NCBI GenBank assembly: GCA_040386295.1
Contig: JAZKFR010000130.1
Location: forward strand, 1 to 18,769
Length of the DNA stretch: 18,769 nucleotides
From: JAZKFR01 sp040386295
Lineage (GTDB): Bacteria > Pseudomonadota > Gammaproteobacteria > Burkholderiales > Rhodocyclaceae
Direction of reading: 5' to 3'
The position numbers were made by a program, and so were the translations under genes. The notes under the pieces were generated by a model. That model worked only from the letters and a program-made list of their open reading frames with translations, had not been told where the DNA came from and ran no database searches. Positions 7,780 through 15,064 of the stretch are shown piece after piece; position 1 is the stretch's first letter, and the number at the start of each line of letters is the position of its first letter.

Positions 7780-8297
7780 GCGCGCTCCTTGCTTGGGCGG
7801 CGACGGAATAGCGGCAAAGGTTGGTCGACGGCGCCTTGATATTGCTCACGAATGGTTGCGAAGCGTTGCAGCGCCAGCGTTAAGTCTTGGTCTGGGCGCA
7901 AAGAAAAAGCATTGATGCCGCAGCGCTTTAAGTAGAAAAGCTGGTCGATCAAGACATCACCGATAGCGCGAATTTCGCCCTGGTAGTGGTAACGCTCGCG
8001 CAGTAAACGTGCGCTGGAATAGGCGCGGCCATCCGTAAATTTGGGAAAGTTGAGCGCTACGACAGAGAGTATCGGCAATGCGTCGGCAATCGTTTCGACT
8101 GCTTCGTGGCTATCCAACCAAATCCCTAAAGGCTGCCCACAGGTTTGTAGCTTTGTCTTATGCAGCTGCCATAGACTCAGCGGCAGCAGTGTCGGCGTGC
8201 TAGGCAAGGGCTGTTGCTCGGCGCTGACACCCTCTGCCAGGCGCAGCAGCTGCCAATCGTCGTCTACGATATGTTGGTCGCGAATGAGTTTAGCCAT
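7776..8297 (-). CDS. DUF934 family protein of sulfate assimilation
   Basis: A 173-residue protein of the DUF934 family, which in proteobacteria is nearly always found between cysI and cysH. Its biochemical role is not established to my knowledge; an accessory role for the siroheme sulfite reductase or APS reductase is inferred from position. Visible features are a hydrophobic central strand, the segment F-P-K-F-T-D-G-R-A-Y-S-S-A-R-L-L-R-E-R and R-A-I-G-D-V-L-I-D-Q-L-F-Y-L-K-R-C-G, all typical of the family, and no membrane helix or signal peptide. It overlaps cysH by four bases and lies 55 bases downstream of cysI. Confidence 0.9.
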   Translation of the reverse strand: MAKLIRDQHIVDDDWQLLRLAEGVSAEQQPLPSTPTLLPLSLWQLHKTKLQTCGQPLGIWLDSHEAVETIADALPILSVVALNFPKFTDGRAYSSARLLRERYHYQGEIRAIGDVLIDQLFYLKRCGINAFSLRPDQDLTLALQRFATIREQYQGAVDQPLPLFRRRPSKERA

Positions 8298-8352
8298 GTT
8301 GGTTGCCTGTTCTGATGCCCGAGGTGATGTCGATTAAATTTGGCGCTGCGCG

Positions 8353-10074
8353 TCAAGCGGGCGTGGTCTGTTCGTCGCTAGCGGCAGGGGTCGCGGCGGG
8401 TGTGCTTGGGCGCGTTCTACTGCGTCCCGCATAGACTTTTTCTTTAAACAGCGCGACGCCGAGTCGGTGCAAAGTATCGATAAAACGTTCTTCCGGCTGG
8501 CGTTGTTCAACATAGGTATTGATCAAGGTGCTGATCACATCGGGCACCTCGTGCGCGCTAAAAGACGGGCCGATGACTTGACCTATCGTTGCTGCCTTGC
8601 CCTGTTGGCCGCCTAGGGTGATTTGGTACCACTCCTCACCGTTCTTATCGACGCCTAAAATCCCGATATTCGCTACATGGTGGTGACCGCAAGAGTTCAT
8701 GCAACCCGAGATGTTGAGCGAAATGTCGCCGATGTCATGTACGTAATCAAGATTGTCAAAGCGTTCGTTGACGGCCTCAGCAATGGTGATCGATCGGGCA
8801 TTGGCGAGCGAGCACAGATCGCCGCCGGGGCAGCAGATCATATCGGTCAACAAACCGATATTCGCCGTTGCCAGGCCTTGCCGGCGTGCCGCTTGCCAAA
8901 CGGCAAATAACTCGCTTTGCTTAACGTCGGCCAGAATGACATTTTGTTCGTGGCTAATCCGCACTTCACCAAAGCTGTACGCATCGGCTAAGTCGGCCAC
9001 GCTACGCATCTGCTCGGCCGTGATGTCGCCAGGGGGAACGCCGGCTTTTTTGAGCGATAGGGTGAGGCTCGCGTAGCCCGGGATTTTGTGACCATGTACG
9101 CAGCGTTTCGCCCACTGAGCAAAGGCCTTGTCGTGCACCAGCTGCGCTTCGTAGTCAGCATCTACGGCGCTCAATGTGGCGTATTCTGGCGGCGCAAAAT
9201 GCGCGGCAACGCGGTCAAATTCTTCATTGGTCAAGCTGAGCGGGCCGTCTTTCAGCCCCGCCCATTCGGCTTCGACCTGGCGTGCGAATTCTTCTATGCC
9301 CAAGGCATTGACCAAAATTTTGATGCGCGCTTTGTACAGGTTGTCGCGCCGACCGTAACGGTTGTACACACGCAGCACGGCGTCTAGGTACGAGAGTAAA
9401 TCGCGTCGGGGTAAAAATTCGCGCAGCACCTTGCCGAGTACGGGGGTGCGGCCAAGCCCGCCGCCGACGAGCACCATGACACCCCATTCGCCAGCAGCGT
9501 TGCGTAGTACCTCTAGTCCGACATCGTGTGCACGAATCACCGCACGGTCTTCGCGTGCGGCATTGACGGCGATTTTGAATTTGCGTGGCAAAAAAGCGAA
9601 CTCTGGATGGAAGGTCGACCACTGACGCAGGAGCTCGCAATAGGGGCGCGGATCGGTCAACTCGTCTGGCGCAACCCCGGCAAAATGGTCGCTGGTGATG
9701 TTGCGTACACAATTGCCCGAAGTTTGCACAGCGTGCATCTGCACCGTCGCCAGTTCACCCAGGATGTCGGGTGTGTCTTCAAATTTTGGCCAGTTGAATT
9801 GAATGTTCTGGCGCGTTGTGAAGTGACCGTAGCCTCGGTCGTAACGCAAAGAGATTTCAGCCAATTTGCGCAATTGGTATGCCGCCAATGCGCCGTAGGG
9901 AATGGCAATCCGGTGCATCGGGCCATGGCGCTGGATATACAGGCCATTTTGCAAACGCAGCGGGCGTAAATCATCGGCGGAGAGGTTGCCCGCCAAGTGG
10001 CGTGCCATTTGGTCGCGGTATTGGCTGACTCGATCGTCAATAATTTGTTGGTCGTATTCGTCGTATTGGTACAT
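8353..10074 (-). CDS. cysI: Sulfite reductase hemoprotein (siroheme, [4Fe-4S]), CysI
   Basis: A 573-residue nitrite/sulfite reductase family enzyme that reduces sulfite to sulfide using six electrons. Two ferredoxin-like half-domains alternate with siroheme domains. F-T-T-R-Q-N-I-Q-F at residues 85-93 is a siroheme-contact motif. The cluster and siroheme ligands are C415-x5-C421 and C458-x3-C462, exactly the sulfite reductase spacing. Position as first gene of a cys operon next to cysB argues for sulfite rather than nitrite. The open frame extends 81 codons upstream, but the ATG at 10074 has a strong ribosome site (AGGGAG, six bases away) and the extension looks non-coding. The last 20 residues are Pro/Thr/Ala-rich and probably disordered. 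No cysJ flavoprotein is nearby, so the electron donor is unknown. Confidence 0.94.
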   Translation of the reverse strand: MYQYDEYDQQIIDDRVSQYRDQMARHLAGNLSADDLRPLRLQNGLYIQRHGPMHRIAIPYGALAAYQLRKLAEISLRYDRGYGHFTTRQNIQFNWPKFEDTPDILGELATVQMHAVQTSGNCVRNITSDHFAGVAPDELTDPRPYCELLRQWSTFHPEFAFLPRKFKIAVNAAREDRAVIRAHDVGLEVLRNAAGEWGVMVLVGGGLGRTPVLGKVLREFLPRRDLLSYLDAVLRVYNRYGRRDNLYKARIKILVNALGIEEFARQVEAEWAGLKDGPLSLTNEEFDRVAAHFAPPEYATLSAVDADYEAQLVHDKAFAQWAKRCVHGHKIPGYASLTLSLKKAGVPPGDITAEQMRSVADLADAYSFGEVRISHEQNVILADVKQSELFAVWQAARRQGLATANIGLLTDMICCPGGDLCSLANARSITIAEAVNERFDNLDYVHDIGDISLNISGCMNSCGHHHVANIGILGVDKNGEEWYQITLGGQQGKAATIGQVIGPSFSAHEVPDVISTLINTYVEQRQPEERFIDTLHRLGVALFKEKVYAGRSRTRPSTPAATPAASDEQTTPA

Positions 10075-10342
10075 GCTTTGCTCCCTGTGAGCAGAGGAAT
10101 AGAGCGAGAAAATGACGGAGTGACTACGCCTGAGCCCGCATCTGAGCCGTTGCTCGCGTCTAGAAATTTTGTTTGCTGGTGTGACGTTTGCGTTAAGCAA
10201 TAAACGATGACGCAAGCGTGATCGTGATAAGGGCGGCCACGGTGACCTAGCAGCGCAAAGGGTCATCATCGTACCAGTAAGCGATTTGAGCGAAAAGTGA
10301 TATTGAGTTAGATTCAAACAATCAACTGATCTTAAGGTTCGT
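10075..10342. promoter_or_regulatory. Divergent cysI-cysB regulatory region
   Basis: This 268-base region must hold the promoter of the minus-strand cys operon and that of cysB. CysB-family regulators bind such regions and respond to acetylserine or thiosulfate, so CysB control is likely but inferred. The region shows AGGGAG (minus strand, 10081-10086) as the cysI ribosome site, AAGG at 10334-10337 before cysB, and an inverted pair TTGCGT/ACGCAA (10188-10193, 10210-10215) as a possible operator. No convincing -35/-10 pair was recognised. Confidence 0.55.
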
Positions 10343-11284
10343 ATGAAGCTCCAACAGCTGCGCTATCTCGTTGAAGTCGCACGTCAAGGACTGAATATGT
10401 CCGAGGCGGCAGAGGCGCTCTACACCTCGCAACCGGGTGTGTCCAAACAAATAAAACTGCTTGAAGATGAAATCGGCGTCACCGTTTTTGAGCGTAGTGG
10501 TAAACGCCTGACCAATATCACCGAGCCTGGCAAAGCCGTGCTCGAAATTGCCGAACGCCTGCTGCGCGAAGCCGAAAACATCAAGCGCGTGGGCAAAAGC
10601 TATGCCGGTGGCGATTCGGGCAGGCTGGTCATGGCCACCACACATACTCAGGCGCGTTACGTTTTGCCGCCGATTGTCGCGCGCTTTATCGCGCGTTACC
10701 CGAAAGTGGCTTTATCCATGCGTCAAGGCAGTCCAACACAGATTGCTGAATGGACGGTTAAAGGCGAGGTCGATATCGCGATCGCGACGGAAGGTTTAGA
10801 TCGCTACCCGCAACTTCTGATGTTGCCTTGCTATCAGTGGACGCACTGTGTGATCGCGCCGACCAATCACCCCATTCTGACAAGTGGAACGCTCTCGTTG
10901 GGTGAATTAGCACGCTGGCCTTTGATCACCTACGACCCAGCTTTCGCTGGCCGCACGCGGATTAACAAAGCGTTTGAGTTGGCCGCACTACAAGCCAGGG
11001 TGGTGCTCAGCGCAATGGATGCCGATGTCATCAAAACCTACGTCAGCCTTGGTTTGGGGCTGGGTATCGTGGCGCATCAGGCCTACGATGCCGAGCGCGA
11101 CCAGGGTCTTGTCGCTTTGCCGGCAGGGCATTTGTTTGGTGAGAACACCACCCATATCGGCCTGCGGCGCGGGGTGCACATCCGCCGCTTTGAATACGAC
11201 TTCATCGAACTATTCGCCCCACAACTGAAACAGCACGTGATCGATAAAGCCATGCAGGGTAAGGCTGACGAATACGATCTTTAG
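10343..11284 (+). CDS. cysB: LysR-type regulator of cysteine biosynthesis, CysB
   Basis: A 313-residue LysR-family transcription factor. The N-terminal helix-turn-helix spans about residues 19-38 (S-E-A-A-E-A-L-Y-T-S-Q-P-G-V-S-K-Q-I), followed by the linker helix and a two-lobed effector domain. The T-T-H-T-Q-A-R-Y-V-L-P motif at 99-109 is the CysB/Cbl hallmark around the anion or acetylserine pocket. It is divergent from the cys operon, which strongly supports control of that operon. AAGG lies six bases before the ATG. The sequence starts M-K-L-Q-Q-L-R-Y-L-V-E-V-A and is of the betaproteobacterial type. Which effector it binds (acetylserine, sulfate or APS) cannot be told here. It converges with tilS, with only 28 bases between the stops. 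Confidence 0.94.
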   Translation: MKLQQLRYLVEVARQGLNMSEAAEALYTSQPGVSKQIKLLEDEIGVTVFERSGKRLTNITEPGKAVLEIAERLLREAENIKRVGKSYAGGDSGRLVMATTHTQARYVLPPIVARFIARYPKVALSMRQGSPTQIAEWTVKGEVDIAIATEGLDRYPQLLMLPCYQWTHCVIAPTNHPILTSGTLSLGELARWPLITYDPAFAGRTRINKAFELAALQARVVLSAMDADVIKTYVSLGLGLGIVAHQAYDAERDQGLVALPAGHLFGENTTHIGLRRGVHIRRFEYDFIELFAPQLKQHVIDKAMQGKADEYDL

Positions 11285-11312
11285 CCGCCTGTCGAGCTGC
11301 TGTTTTCGCCGC

Positions 11313-12914
11313 TTAGTTCCGACTAGCAGAGTTTGTACTCAGTTCATTACGCCATGGATCATTACGCGATTGATCCGTCCATTCAAGCGCCACCCCCCGC
11401 TCATCTGGTGCACAGGCAAAATGGCAGTCTGCGCCTAGTAGTCCAACCCAGGCGATACGTTCACCGCACCAAAGAATCGGCAAACGTTCGCGCAGCCAGG
11501 GCGGAATCCCTGCTTCCTGGCAAAGGTTTTTCAGGCTGCGTCGTGGCCGGCGGGGATCCAGTTGCAGCTGCTCGCCGCCGCAACGTAGCGCAATACGCAG
11601 CTGCGCGCGAACCTGCGTGACCTGGGGCATAGCACCGCTCTCTGCCGTTTTCGTATCAGAAGCGTGCGCTCTAGCAACAGAGTTTGCCTGTTCTGGTAAG
11701 CGCAGCAGCGTCGTTCCGGGTGGGCAATCGGCCTGCGTTGTCTGCGTAAAACGCAGCCAGCCGCCGGCCCAGGGCAAACACGATTCGCCTTGCCAATACT
11801 CTGTTTGTTGCGCCAGCGGCTGCGCCACAAAGAGGTACAGTTCGCCGCGATAGCTACGCACACGATATTCGCCTAGAGCCAAGCAGATGGCTGCTTCGGC
11901 ACGGCTGTTCGCTAATTGGCGTAGTGCTTCATCGAGCCAACGCTGATCAGGCATGCGGCAACCTGCGTTCGCGAGCTCATGGCGCAACACATTGCGCGCG
12001 CGCGCGGCACTTAGGGCGTGCAAACGAATCAATTCAATCCGTCCGTGCGGGGCGATAAGGCGGCGATCTTGCTCGGCCAGCTCGGCCAGTAGTCCATCTG
12101 CTTCGGCAAAATGCTCCGCTGCGCGTGCCAAAGAGGCCACCCCGCCAGGGAACTGCGCAGCCAGCTTAGGCATGACTTCATGACGTAAAAAATTGCGGCG
12201 GAAATGCGTATTCGCATTGCTTTCATCTTCCACCCAAGACAAAGCATGCTGTCGTGCGTAAGCGACTAAAGTGCTGCGGGCTAGCCCTAAAAAAGGCCGC
12301 AGCAAGCGCAATGCTTGCTTAGATGCTACCTGCGGTTCTGCCTGCGCCAAGCGAGCAGCGCTTGTTTCTGTCAAACTTTCTGCCCAATCTGCCCCGGTTT
12401 TTTTACTGTGCGTCCTAGTCTCCAGCACGCGTTCGGCGGGCATGGCGCTTGCGCCTGCCAAACCAGCGCCACGTAACAAGTTGAGCAAAACCGTTTCGGC
12501 TTGATCGTCACGATGATGCGCCAGCGCTAGCCAATCCGCGCCCGACGCCGCAAAAGCCGCATAACGCGCCTGTCTTGCCGCTGCCTCAAGACCGAGGCCA
12601 GCACGGCGCACCACATCAACCCGTGCAAGCTGCAGCGGTATTTGCCATTGCGCGCAAAGCGCAAGGCAAAAATCTGCCCAGGCATCAGCCTGCGGGCTTA
12701 ATCCGTGGTGAACGTGCAAGGCACTCAACTCAATGTGCGCTAGCGTGCTGGAAGAAGCGTCAATCAATGCGCGCAGCGAATGCAGCAAAACCACCGAGTC
12801 GCAACCCCCCGATAAAGCCACGCACAGCCGTCCGTGCGGCTGCATTCGGGTGGCTAATAAGTTGAGAAAAGCATCAGAGAACAAAGCGGCAGGGCTTCCA
12901 AAAGAGCTTGTCAC
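11313..12914 (-). CDS. tilS: tRNA(Ile)-lysidine synthase TilS
   Basis: A 533-residue PP-loop enzyme that converts C34 of the minor tRNA-Ile(CAU) to lysidine so that it reads AUA. The PP-loop S-G-G-C-D-S is at residues 35-40. H-V-H-H-G-L-S follows near 67-73, then H-H-R-D-D-Q-A-E-T-V at about 133-142 and E-D-E-S-N-A-N-T-x-F-R-R-N at 229-241. The C-terminal TilS domain has R-C-G-G-E and S-L-K-N-L-C-Q-E-A-G-I-P-P-W. It is longer than usual (about 430-480 residues), mainly through a low-complexity insertion at about 161-203 and another before the C-terminal domain. The start is a GTG without a clear ribosome site, so the N-terminus is uncertain. It follows accA, the usual Burkholderiales order. 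Confidence 0.93.
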   Translation of the reverse strand: MTSSFGSPAALFSDAFLNLLATRMQPHGRLCVALSGGCDSVVLLHSLRALIDASSSTLAHIELSALHVHHGLSPQADAWADFCLALCAQWQIPLQLARVDVVRRAGLGLEAAARQARYAAFAASGADWLALAHHRDDQAETVLLNLLRGAGLAGASAMPAERVLETRTHSKKTGADWAESLTETSAARLAQAEPQVASKQALRLLRPFLGLARSTLVAYARQHALSWVEDESNANTHFRRNFLRHEVMPKLAAQFPGGVASLARAAEHFAEADGLLAELAEQDRRLIAPHGRIELIRLHALSAARARNVLRHELANAGCRMPDQRWLDEALRQLANSRAEAAICLALGEYRVRSYRGELYLFVAQPLAQQTEYWQGESCLPWAGGWLRFTQTTQADCPPGTTLLRLPEQANSVARAHASDTKTAESGAMPQVTQVRAQLRIALRCGGEQLQLDPRRPRRSLKNLCQEAGIPPWLRERLPILWCGERIAWVGLLGADCHFACAPDERGVALEWTDQSRNDPWRNELSTNSASRN

Positions 12915-13077
12915 AGCGGAGCGTGTCAGAGCGAGGCTGCCGCGCCGCTGCGCTGCCTAGACGATCTCGCCTGCTTAGAGCAAAAAGCGCGCCCCATGCA
13001 CTGGGCGTTGTGGCGAAGCGGTTTAACCAGAGCGGGTAAAAGAGGGCAGGGGGAAGATACGAAAATTTGGGTAAAGC

Positions 13078-14010
13078 TCAGCGCAGACTTTGTTCTTTGA
13101 CCCGGCCATAAGCCATCAAACGTTCAAAACGTGCGGCCAACAAAGCTTCTGTCGACAGTGTTGTCAGTTGTCGTAAAGATTCTTGCAGCGCTTTTTTAAG
13201 ATTGCGCGCCATCGTGCCAGGGTCGCGGTGCGCACCACCCGAAGGTTCGTTAACGATTTTGTCGATCAGACCTAAGGTTTTGAGACGTGACGCAGTGACG
13301 CCCATAGTTTCAGCCGCCTCGCTCGCCTTATCAGCGCTTTTCCACAAAATCGACGCGCAACCTTCTGGCGAAATCACCGAATACGTTGCGTACTGCAACA
13401 TCTGTAGCACATCGCCGACGGCAATCGCCAGGGCGCCACCAGAACCGCCTTCGCCAATGACGTACAAGTTGCGACCAATGGCCTCGGATTGCCCGCGTTC
13501 CTCCGCGTCGATCCCCGGGTAAGCGCCGGGCGTGTCAATAAAAGTCATGATCGGTATGCCGAATTTTTCAGCTAACTTCATCAATCGCAAAGCTTTACGA
13601 TAGCCCTCTGGGCGCGGCATGCCAAAGTTGCGCGCAATTTTCTCTTTGGTATCACGCCCTTTTTGATGGCCGATCACCATCACGCTCTGGCCGTTAAAAC
13701 GCGCCAGACCGCCGACGATGGCTCGGTCGTCAGCAAACGCCCGGTCGCCGTGCAGCTCCTCAAAATCGGTAAAGATATTGTTCAAATAGTCGAGCGTATA
13801 AGGTCGTTGCGGATGCCGTGCCACCTGAGAAATTTGCCAAGCATTCAATTTGGCGTAAATGTCGCGCGTGAGCGCCTCACTCTTTCGTTCTAGCCTGCCA
13901 ATTTCCTCAGAAATATCGACCGCCGCGTCTTCTTGCGCAAAGCGCAGCGCATCAATCTTGCCCTCAAGCTCGGCGATCGGTTGTTCAAAATCAAGAAAAC
14001 TGGTTTTCAT
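13078..14010 (-). CDS. accA: Acetyl-CoA carboxylase carboxyltransferase subunit alpha, with an internal 12-residue deletion
   Basis: A 310-residue alpha subunit of the carboxyltransferase that, with AccD, moves carboxyl from biotin to acetyl-CoA in fatty acid synthesis. Family blocks are intact: F-L-D-F-E-Q-P-I at the start, the H-P-Q-R-P-Y-T-L-D-Y helix, V-I-G-H-Q-K-G-R-D-T-K-E, D-T-P-G-A-Y-P-G-I and I-G-E-G-G-S-G-G-A-L-A-I-A. Between N-L-Y-V and I-G-E-G-G about 12 residues present in other AccA proteins (in my memory of Burkholderia, a helix end and a beta strand, M-A-E-L-K-T-P-I-I-T-T-V) are missing. The frame is kept. The ATG at 14010 is preferred over 14019 because the family start is M-K-T-x-F-L-D-F and an AGG lies nine bases upstream. 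The gene is essential, so the gap needs checking. Confidence 0.92.
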   Translation of the reverse strand: MKTSFLDFEQPIAELEGKIDALRFAQEDAAVDISEEIGRLERKSEALTRDIYAKLNAWQISQVARHPQRPYTLDYLNNIFTDFEELHGDRAFADDRAIVGGLARFNGQSVMVIGHQKGRDTKEKIARNFGMPRPEGYRKALRLMKLAEKFGIPIMTFIDTPGAYPGIDAEERGQSEAIGRNLYVIGEGGSGGALAIAVGDVLQMLQYATYSVISPEGCASILWKSADKASEAAETMGVTASRLKTLGLIDKIVNEPSGGAHRDPGTMARNLKKALQESLRQLTTLSTEALLAARFERLMAYGRVKEQSLR

Positions 14011-14151
14011 CAGGTTCATACCTATTGCGGTTAGCTAAGGGCAGGCATTTTAGCTGAAGCGGAATCAACACGTGCTATTTCAACGCATCTTGCGCACGCC
14101 ATCGAGTGGCTTGAGTCTTGCGGAGTAGGAACGCGTTCTGCTCAAGCCAAA

Positions 14152-14193
14152 AAAAATGTCGCCCGGATTGACTCTCGACCGGGCGACATTTTT
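14152..14193 (-). terminator. Strong intrinsic terminator behind the cytochrome c gene
   Basis: A perfect 15-base inverted repeat (AAAAATGTCGCCCGG at 14152-14166, CCGGGCGACATTTTT at 14179-14193) around a 12-base loop. GC-rich inner stem and A/T-rich ends mean it has a T tract when read from either side, with eight T's in the minus direction. It lies about 84 bases after the cytochrome c stop and upstream of accA, so it most likely ends the cytochrome transcript and insulates accA. Confidence 0.9.
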
Positions 14194-14276
14194 GACTGAA
14201 AAAACAAGGCTTAACGCTGAGTGCCTCAGCAGCAGAATTGCGGCTATTGAGCTTGTTTGCAGTAGCGAGTAGCGCC

Positions 14277-14582
14277 TTATTTCAGGCTTAAGATCCACTT
14301 GACTAACTTAGTTGCCTCTGCTTTGCTTACGCTCGCGTTGGGTGGCATCGGGATTTCGCCCCAAGAACCCTTGCCGCCTTTCATTACTTTATCAACCAGC
14401 TTGGCCTCGTCTTTGGCGCTATATTTCTTTGCCACATCCTTGTAAGCTGGGCCGACAACCTTAGCGCTAATTGAATGACAAGCCATGCAATTCTTAGCTT
14501 TAGCCAAGGCTTCATCAGCCTGAGCCGAGGTCGCCGACACCCCGCCGACCGCCAACAAGAGAGAGAGATAAAGTGCTTTCAT
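14277..14582 (-). CDS. Small periplasmic cytochrome c (class I)
   Basis: A 101-residue monoheme cytochrome. The N-terminal signal peptide has a short K, a hydrophobic core (L-Y-L-S-L-L-L-A-V-G-G-V) and a likely cut after S-A-Q-A near residue 22. The heme site C-M-A-C-H follows soon after maturation, and a distal methionine lies in the P-M-P-P-N segment before the C-terminal helix. Size and layout match cytochrome c551/c552-type electron carriers. The ATG at 14582 is chosen over an open frame starting 65 codons upstream because it gives a proper signal peptide and has GGAG seven bases upstream. The redox partner cannot be told from the sequence. Confidence 0.92.
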   Translation of the reverse strand: MKALYLSLLLAVGGVSATSAQADEALAKAKNCMACHSISAKVVGPAYKDVAKKYSAKDEAKLVDKVMKGGKGSWGEIPMPPNASVSKAEATKLVKWILSLK

Positions 14583-15064
14583 GTAATTGCTCCAGGTTAA
14601 AAGAGTTGAAATCAAGGCAAAACACTTGCGATGGTATTTCACTTTGCTTGGGTTGAGAAGAGTTGAAGTAGGGGTGAGTCGTTTTGATGCCCTGTGCTGC
14701 TTACACGTAAACGCTAAACCGCTCAGTGTTTTTTGAAAAATGTAAATTAATGGAACTAAAAATTCTTTTTTTGCCACTCAATCTATATGAAGCTTAAAAA
14801 TAAAGCGCCGGCAAATAAGACGCCCTCTTTGCGCAGCGTGCGACACGTTTTTTCTTAGGCGCTTGCACGAGATATTTTGCTTATCACTAAGCTTACTGAT
14901 TCAAAGCAGCAGAATGGTTTTTAGGAAAAGTTTTCTTTGGCACCCCTGTTTTTTAATTCTGTTTTTCAGGATTGCCAAGGTTTGTTAAGGTGGGCTTGGT
15001 TGTCTGTCTAAGTGCCTAGCCCAATTCGTATAACAAGGTCGTATTTTTACAGAAGGAAGTCAAA
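14583..15064. promoter_or_regulatory. AT-rich region between cytochrome c and the type III secretion operon
   Basis: A divergent intergenic stretch of about 480 bases that is clearly more AT-rich than the core genes to the left. It must hold the cytochrome c promoter (minus) and the control region of the secretion operon (plus). A TATAAC at 15029-15034 could be a -10 box, but no matching -35 is seen, as expected for an activator-dependent promoter. AGAAGGAAG at 15051-15059 is a good ribosome site for the first secretion gene. No gene was recognised. Confidence 0.5.

Noticed and set aside
10075..10317. Upstream 81-codon extension of the cysI frame
   Set aside because: It overlaps the divergent regulatory region, reads like random sequence, and the internal ATG at 10074 has a strong ribosome site.
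12990..13015. CGCCC/GGGCG pair between tilS and accA
   Set aside because: Five-base stem without a T tract; too weak for a terminator.
14152..14193. tRNA-like fold suspicion at the GC-rich inverted repeat
   Set aside because: It is a single perfect stem with no cloverleaf arms or T-loop; a terminator explains it fully.
14583..14777. Upstream 65-codon extension of the cytochrome c frame
   Set aside because: It would bury the signal peptide inside the protein; the ATG at 14582 has GGAG and gives a normal secreted cytochrome.
14835..14853. Short hairpin AGCGTG/CACGTT with six T's
   Set aside because: Only about six weak base pairs and no plus-strand gene upstream to terminate.
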